From positions 1-17,261 of the forward strand of contig JAEEKC010000163.1 of assembly GCA_016282215.1 (NCBI GenBank): a stretch of DNA of 17,261 bases. The letters run 5' to 3'. Source of the stretch: Lachnospiraceae bacterium. Its GTDB lineage: Bacteria > Bacillota > Clostridia > Lachnospirales > Lachnospiraceae. Below the pieces are notes generated by a model. That model saw only the letters and a list, made by a program, of their open reading frames with translations. It searched no databases and was not told where the DNA came from. Within the stretch, counting starts at the first letter, position 1; every line of letters begins with the position of its first letter. The position numbers and the translations under genes were made by a program. Of the stretch, positions 1-8,100 are shown piece after piece.

Positions 1-2153
1 GAATACAGATAAACTGTTTCACCTGCCGTCACATTCTTCGTCTCTTCGCCGATCTGATACTGACTTCCGACAAATTTCAGATATCCGTCAGCGCGGTTAC
101 CTGATCCGGCCGATCCGTCTGTTACCTCAAACCAGTTACGAACAAACTTCTCCGGATTTGCGCCCGCTCCTACAAAGTTCATCGCGGACCACCAACAGGA
201 TACCCTGAAATCATGATATGCACCTGCATTCGGTATTTCAGCCGTGATCGCAACATTCTTATCAACCCATTGTTTCTGCTGTCCCGTCAAGTTGAAATCC
301 TGATCCAGTTTCAGATACAGCGTCACATCTTTGTTCTGTGCATCTTTTGCGAACACTTCGAGAGCATAATACTGCTTCTGTTTCGAATCGTAACGGAACT
401 TCAGATTCAGCTTAGCACTGTAATGCAGCGAACCTTCAGCATCCAACGTCAGTTTTTCATCATTCAGTTGTGCCATATGAATACCAGTCTGCCATCCGTC
501 CAGTGAAGGCTTAATGTTCGACCAGCTATTCGCCTGGCTATATACAAAGTCTTCCGATGCCAGATATCCTTCTGCCTGCGCTTTTGCCTTCAGATAAGCA
601 TTCGTATTATTTTTATCCGCATCAAACCTTTGGCCGATCTTTCCGCCGTAAGTCAATACATTTGCAGGACTTTCCGTATTCTTCTGATTTGCAGAGAATG
701 TATACTCTGCCGCTGCTTTATCCTGAGATTTTACCGTAAGCGTAACCGTAACATTTTCATCAATTCCATCATAAGCCTCCGGATTCAGAAGACGGGCATA
801 CATAAATCCACTTCTCTCAAGGCTGATCACCTCAAACTGAGGAACAGCAAGCTGTACTTTATGGAAGTAATAATTCGTCTCATCCTCTTCGGATTTATCC
901 GTGATAAAGCCGGTCAGACGCTTTTTGCCCGTTGCTTTCTGCGCCGCAGTCCTGTAATAGGTATAGACATTGCCCTGTCCGGGTGATGCATACCAGGCTT
1001 CCACGCCAAAGCTTTCGTATCTGCTAAGATCCGTTCCGGAAGGCACTGCAAGACTGACATCTGCCGTCCCGCCGGCCGCAAGTGAGATCACCTGTTTGGC
1101 AAGGGTTTCGCAGACATCCGGATTTGCATCTGTGCCTCCATCCTTCACGATACCATAAAGCTCTGCAACAAACTTCTGCTCTGTCACAGCAGGTGTTACC
1201 GAAGTACCAAACGCCGTATAAGTAAGCGTTCCTTCATATGAAGGCGATGCTGATGCAAGCTGGTCACCGCCGGCTTTTGCCGTCAGCTGATAATTCATTC
1301 CCTCTGGATAGGTCTGCGTCGGTACATAAACCGTATCTGTCTCGACCTCAGACGGGAAATACCCTTCTGCAACTGCATAATAATGGATCTCTTTATCCTT
1401 TTGTCCATTTACGATATAGGAAGCAAGCTCCGTCATTGCCTTTGCATAGAGCGGTTTTTCTTCTGTCACGACCAGATCACTTGCGGTAAAAGTGACTGCA
1501 TGATCCTTCGAATCCGCATAAGCGATGAGCTTAAATCCGGTTGCATCCTTGTATTCATCAAATGCATCAAGATTCTGAAGCTGCAGTTTCCATGTATCAT
1601 TGTCCGCAACGATCCAGAATTTCGGTTTCGGAAGCTGCTCAGGAAGTTTCATAAAGCAGGACGCACCATAGGCCTTCACAAAGGCCGGAAGCGTCTTTTT
1701 GCCGCTGTCATCCGCAGGAAGATCCGTATCAGATACTTCTGCTACTACATAGTAGTCATAATGCTCGTGATCCAAGGTCTTATCCGTAATACCATCCAGA
1801 TAATCTTCCTCGGCAGGAAGTGTCACTTCCACATGTTCCTCTTTCTTCCCGGTCACATTCTTTTCAGCGATGGCATTCGCGCTGACGGTTGAATTACCGC
1901 TGACGGTATCGCCTGTGCCTGTCAGATCCTCAACCTTTTCGATCACGGTGCCTTTATCGACCTTGTAATATGTCAGGCCGGTCCGATACTCGTTCTGATC
2001 GCTGATATCGTCATTGACAGTCCATGCAAGCTCATAACTGTTATCATCCTTCAGCTGAAGTGATTTCACCTTCGCAATGGTCTTCTCGGACAAACGGAGC
2101 TGAGCGGGATCGTTCTTATAAGCCGGATCACGCAGCGGTGCAGCAAAGTAGTA
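1..2153 (-). repeat. Super-repeat unit 2 of the giant pilin-like protein (reaches the window edge)
   Basis: Landmarks matching unit 1 are VYYFA (near 2143), YDYYVVAEV, PKPKFWIV, YEGTLTYT...AELYGI, YASPGQGNV followed by LTGFITD, AVPQFEVI, LHYSAKLNL...LEVFAKDA and CWWSAMNF (near 177). The window ends at GETVYLY, which aligns with the SENTVYYF that opens unit 2, so a third unit may begin immediately beyond position 1. Confidence 0.78.
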
Positions 2154-5100
2154 AACCGTATTTTCCGATACACTGCCGGTTGCTTTGGACACATCCACAT
2201 AGGACAGGATACCGTTGCTGCGCAGGTAACCGTTCTTTTGAGCAACCGCTTTCGCTTTCAACTCATAGTACTGCGTCAGTTTCTTTTGATTCGTCTCGTA
2301 GTTCATAGCCGAATACCATACCACGAGATGGAAGTCATAGAACCGGCCAAGATCATCAAGGCCGTTCTCAGCATCCGGATCGAGCGGAATGGTAATATCC
2401 TTCGTCAGTACGGATGTGCTGTTGTTTGCGTTATCCAGCGCAAAGTCAAGCTTCAGGTACAGGCTCTTTTCTCTCTCTTTATCGTTATACGGGTCTTTAC
2501 CGTCTTTTGCGAACAACTCAACTGCCACAAACTGCGGATCCGTCTTATGCGTTTTATAAGACAGGGTTCCTTTATAAACCAGTTTGCCGTTTTCATCCAT
2601 CTCGATGGACTCATTCGTCAGACTCACGAGTTCGACACCGGTATCCGTACCGAGAACCTTCTTCAGCTGCGTGTTTCCGGTACTGTCTCCCTCGCCAAAG
2701 GCTACTTCAGGAGAATCAAACATGCCCTCCGCTGAAGCCCAGTAGGAAACAAGACCCGCTGCTTTTCCGGTCATTTCGGTCAGTTCGCCGCCCTTAAACT
2801 CAAGCGCCTCATCTGCAATATGATCTGCATCGAAACCGTCTCTGATCTCTGCACCGGTGTCCGGTTTCAGATTCAGATTGATCTTTGCATTCAATCCTTC
2901 AAAACTGGAGGCATTCACAAGATGCGCATACCAGTTTCCGTTCCTTGACAGCCGCACGATCTCGATCTCAGGCGTGGTTTCAAAACTCTTCACGGTATGG
3001 AAGTAGTAGGTCACTTTCTTCGACGGCTCGTCCGGATACTCTGTATACAGATCCGTGATAAATCCGGTATTGCGGGCTTTCTTCACAGCACGCTCGTCTG
3101 TCTCAAAGTAATTATTCACCCTGCCCTGTCCGGAAGATGCGTACCAGAAGGCCGTTCCGAAACGGACATACTCATTCGGCTTGGGTTTCAATCTTTCAGG
3201 GATATCATAGTATCCGATATAAATATTCTCCTGGGTTCCTTCTGCGATCGGGATATCCTTAAAGGCCAGTGTTACCTCATATTCGTCTCCCGTATTCTCG
3301 TCTGTCTTGACACCATACAGCTCTAACCGGAAGATCTGGCTGACAGGCGGAGCGTCTGCATCCGGTTTCTCAGCATCCAGCTTCGTGTATTTCACGGTTG
3401 CTTCATATTCCGGCTGCAGCGTACCCTGTTCAATGGGAGTTTCACTCAGGTAATCAACCTGTAATTCCGGTTTTGCATTTTCCGGAATATAAGACATCAT
3501 CGAATCGGTATCTGCAGCAAGACAATCGTCTGCTTCCGCAAAGAAGGTGATATTCAGGTTTTTCTTTCCGATCGCATAATATCTGTCCTGAAGCCTTGTT
3601 GCATTGGTCAGCAGCGCAGACTGAAGCGTCGGTACTTCAATATCCGATCCTTTCAGATAGATCTCGGTGGCGGTGATCCTCTTACCTTTCTCATCCGTCA
3701 GATAAGCACCGATCTTCATATCCTCATAATAGTCATAATCTTTATAGATCACATAGTCTTCCGGATTGAGCAGATGCAGCATCCACCTGCCCTGGTAAGC
3801 TACGATCTCAAACTCAGGGGTAGGAAGCTTCTGGGCAAGTTTGATATAAGAATGGATCTTTCTTGCATCATCATCCTCGATCACGCTGTAACCTGCCGTA
3901 TCGCCTAAAGCCCTTTCCACATATCGGTAATCGCGCACCTGAACCACTGCATAATAGTTCAGAGCCGGATCCAGCACAAACTCTGGCGGCAGCGTAAAGG
4001 TAGCCGTCTTTGCATTGACGATCTGGTCTAAGGATCCGTACTGACTCAGATCCACATGGGTACCGGCCAGGATTTCATCAACCGTCGGCCGGACAGCCGT
4101 GCCATCCGTGGGTGCAGTCAGGCTATAGATATCCACCTGCATATCAAATTTTGTTGCAGTGGGAACGGCATCCGGATCTGTCGCCAATACCGAATTCGGG
4201 ACCCTGATCTTCCAATCCACTTTGTATCTGCCGCTTTGGTCGTCTTTCGTCACATTGACATCATAGACCTCATCCGGGGTTTGTTTCTCTTTGAACTCTT
4301 CGACAAACTTGATATAGTCACGGTCAAGGGTAAACAATGCCTGCTCATCAAAATCATATTCATCCGGAATAGACAGTCTGCTATATCCGGCATAGGATGC
4401 AGTTCCGGCATCTGACTGTCTTGCAAAGTAATAATGGTTAGTGTTTGTTGTGCTATAGGTATATCCGGGGCCGGTACGCTTTTCGGCAAATTTCGTGATC
4501 ACCGGACCGATGGATGTAATATCGATGATCTTGTTTCCGTGGTCATTGTGCCTGATCCCGAGTAAAAGTTCTTCCTTGCCGTTGTTGTCTTCTTCGATCC
4601 AGCTGTTTTTCAGGTTCGCATTGCCGATGGCGATGCTGCTGTCTTCCAGGACAAGGGCACGGTTTGCTTCTTCCTCATAATCGTCACTGCCCGAATTGCC
4701 GTTGCCATTACCCTTTTCCTTGCCAATGGAAACCGCATAAAACCGCTTCGGCGCAATTTTATTATCACCTACGCCTGAATACATGGCATCCGCTTTCTCT
4801 ACAGCGTCATCACCCAGCGCAGTCAAAAGATCCGTCTCATTCCAATTGAGGGTCGTATTATTCTTTTCGTAACCGATGGAATTATGCGGTTCTTTCCCGA
4901 CAAGGCTGCTGACTTTTGTCATGTCTCCCTTATTTGTCAGCGGTGTGAACAGGTCCTTTGCTTTTCCGTGCCTTGAGCCGTCCTTATCCGGATCTAAGTA
5001 CTGGAAGGAATAGTTATCCACATAGAAATTATTGACGGACAGATCAATGGTCTTCGCTTCTTCATCTTTAATATTGAAACTTACAATCTTGCCCTTATTA

Positions 5101-8100
5101 TCCGTATAATTACCGGATCCGTTAAAGTCATTCAGGCGGAAACTGAAACAATTCCGGATGGATGTATAACCGGCATGTGTTGAGCCGGACACAAATTTCT
5201 CTCTCTTGCCGAAAATACCGCCTAATTTTTCATTATACGTCGCCCCACCATTGAGCGCCCAAATATCATCCGAATAATTCCTGCAGGACTCCAGGTTCAG
5301 GACAACATTATTGACCGTCTCTGCAACCTTCTTGTCTTCCGAATAACTGGACAGGCCGCCCACACGGCCGAGGATACCGCCGATTACGGAATGGGTGTAG
5401 ATCTCTGCGCCCCAGCCATTGACACAGTCTATCACATTCAGGGTGTAATATCTGTCATTTAACGGTGAAGACAGCTGGCCGATGACGCCGCCCACATCAT
5501 TTGCAATCATTTTTTCCCAGTTACCGGTGCCCTTTGTCTGATTTCCCCTGCCGGTTGTGCCACGGGCGGGGAAATTGACCACGCCGTGGTTCTGACAGGA
5601 AATGACACTGATGCCCTGATCGGTATTCAGCTCCGTCAGATGGGACATGATACCGCCGGCTGTTCCCTGATAACCTTCCAGCACAGGTCCGCCGGGATAA
5701 GCCCTGTTTTTATTGTCGGAAAAGCCCGTCATGAGGGTGCCGTAATTATAGCAATACTGAACCGTACCGCCATTCTTGCGCAATTTCGCAACAATGCCGC
5801 CCACGTTATTTCCGTACATATTGACAACCGTGCCTGCATTTGCACAGCCTTCCATAACCCAGTTGTCCTTGGTCACATTGCTCTGGGTTCCCACGACGCC
5901 GCCTACATAGGTAAACGCATGGTCAATATACGCCTGGAGATTGTTGTCGTGCACAGTCTGATTGTCTGTATATTCAATATAACTTGCCTCTCTCCTGACA
6001 TAGGCCAGATTTAAGTTATACCGGAATCTTGCATCTTCTGCGGCATTTTCACCAACAACACCACCCACAGCAGCATAAATCTCGCTTGGCAGATAACCTT
6101 CAACCACCCATTTTCCGGTACTGCAATACTGCAGCGTGCCGTCTTTGCCGTTATATCCTGTGATACCGCCTACATAGCCGCATCCACGGTTCAGGGTGAT
6201 CAGGCAGGTATTATCCAAAAGATCGTATCCGGCAACCTCTGAGGTTGCAACTTTCGGCATTGCATTGAATTTGGCTGTCGCATCCGTACTCAGTTTAGCA
6301 GTACTTGCAGCCGCACTCTTTTCTACGGAGTCCACAGCTATATCATTCAGATTTGCCGTCATTCCCTTCATCATGATGGAACGGATCCGTTCTGCGGCCG
6401 TGGCAGAAAGCTCTCTGCCTGCATCCATACCGGCTTTCACAACCGGATTCAGGCTGCCTCTCTGTGCATCGCGCTTGGAAGCCCACTGCATATCAAAATC
6501 GTTGACATTCAGGTATGCGATCGGGTGTTTGTCACCTTCCGTTGCAATTTCCAGATAGCGCAGGATCACATCGCCGAAGGACTCCATATCTTTCCCCGTC
6601 ACCTCTGCGCCGATGGCAGGCGCTTTCGGATCGGTAACAAACATGGCAAACGCATTTCTCTTATGCTCGCCCTTTTGAAGATCGCTGCGAAGAAGCCATG
6701 CTTTATCCGTATAGCCGCAGTGGAGCACTTCGCCGAGATTGGCAGCAGCGATACCGCCCACCATACCGTTTGCCACATCAATGATGGTTCTTCCCTTGTC
6801 GCTTGTTTCCTGCAATTTATAGGAGCCATCCGGATTTTTGACAAAATTCCCGTCATCATCCGTCGCATAATGCGCTGTCAGATAGCTGTTTCTGATCTTA
6901 GCGCCCGTATTATTGCAGCCGCAGATACCGCCGACCATGGATGATCCGCGGAGTTTCCCGGCCTCATTTTCGGTTTCCGTAAAGGATGCAAATCCTTTTG
7001 CCCTGATCTTTCCACCAACAAGGTAGCAATCCATGATCATCGGACTGCCTGTCTGGCTGGCTGTTTCTTTTTCATTGACCGCAGCAATACCGCCGATCCT
7101 CAGACCCGAAGAGGTGTAACGTCCGTTCTTGCTCTGATCGATCACACCGGAAAATCTGCAGTCTTTGATCATGCCGTGATTCCTGCCGGCAACGCCGCCG
7201 ACGATCGCCGCATTTTCCGTATCGAGCGACATTGCGGACTCGATGTTCTTGACAACGCCGTCCGGGTAATTGATGCCGACAGCGCCGCCGATCACGATAT
7301 TGTCCTTCTTGGTTTCATACGACAGGAAATTGCCCGCCGTGGAACCATCCACAACGCCGTAGTTCATACCAACGAGGTAACCGAAGGTATCCATATTGTT
7401 TCCGCTGATCTTGATCAGCTTATCATCTGTCAGGGCGCTGACCACATCCTTATCAAGCAGCGCACAGGAAGAATCCTTCACCACATAGGATTTATGATTG
7501 ATGCAGGTAATGCCGCCTGCCACATGCTCGTTTCCGATGATAGACGGAATGTATTCGTTTCCTTTATCATCGATATATCTGTCGACACGGCATTCCTCGA
7601 TAAAGCCGAAGTTCTCGGATGCGATGCCTGCTGCCATGCCTTCCGCCGCGCCCACTTTGCCGTAATCCGTACACTCGCTGATATAACCATTCCGTCCGTT
7701 GACGCCGACAATACCGCCGACAAGATCATAGCCGTAGATATCACCGTAGTTTTCACAGCCGATGATCTTCGGTGAAAGGATATCAGACGGGATCTTCGGA
7801 TCGATGCCGTCCGTCGCCGTATTCTCACTCGGATCATTATCGCTCGTCAGCACATAGATATTTCCGAGGATACCGCCGACGAATTCCTCACTCGATTTCT
7901 TTTCTTCATTGACATCAACATAGCTGACAATGCTTCGAAGATCGCTCTGCTGCAGATACGCATTCCCATAGGTATTCGTGCAAAACGCCTCATCGTTCGT
8001 CTCTGCAATGATCTCGGGCTTTGTTGTATCACGAGAAAGCAGCATCATTTTCTTATAGTACTTTTCGCTGTCCTTTTCCGTCTCGATATTCTTTTTCACT

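Noticed and set aside
7176..7775. 199-codon plus-strand open frame inside the giant pilin-like gene
   Set aside because: Antisense shadow of a strongly coding minus-strand frame; no ribosome-binding site and no recognisable domain.
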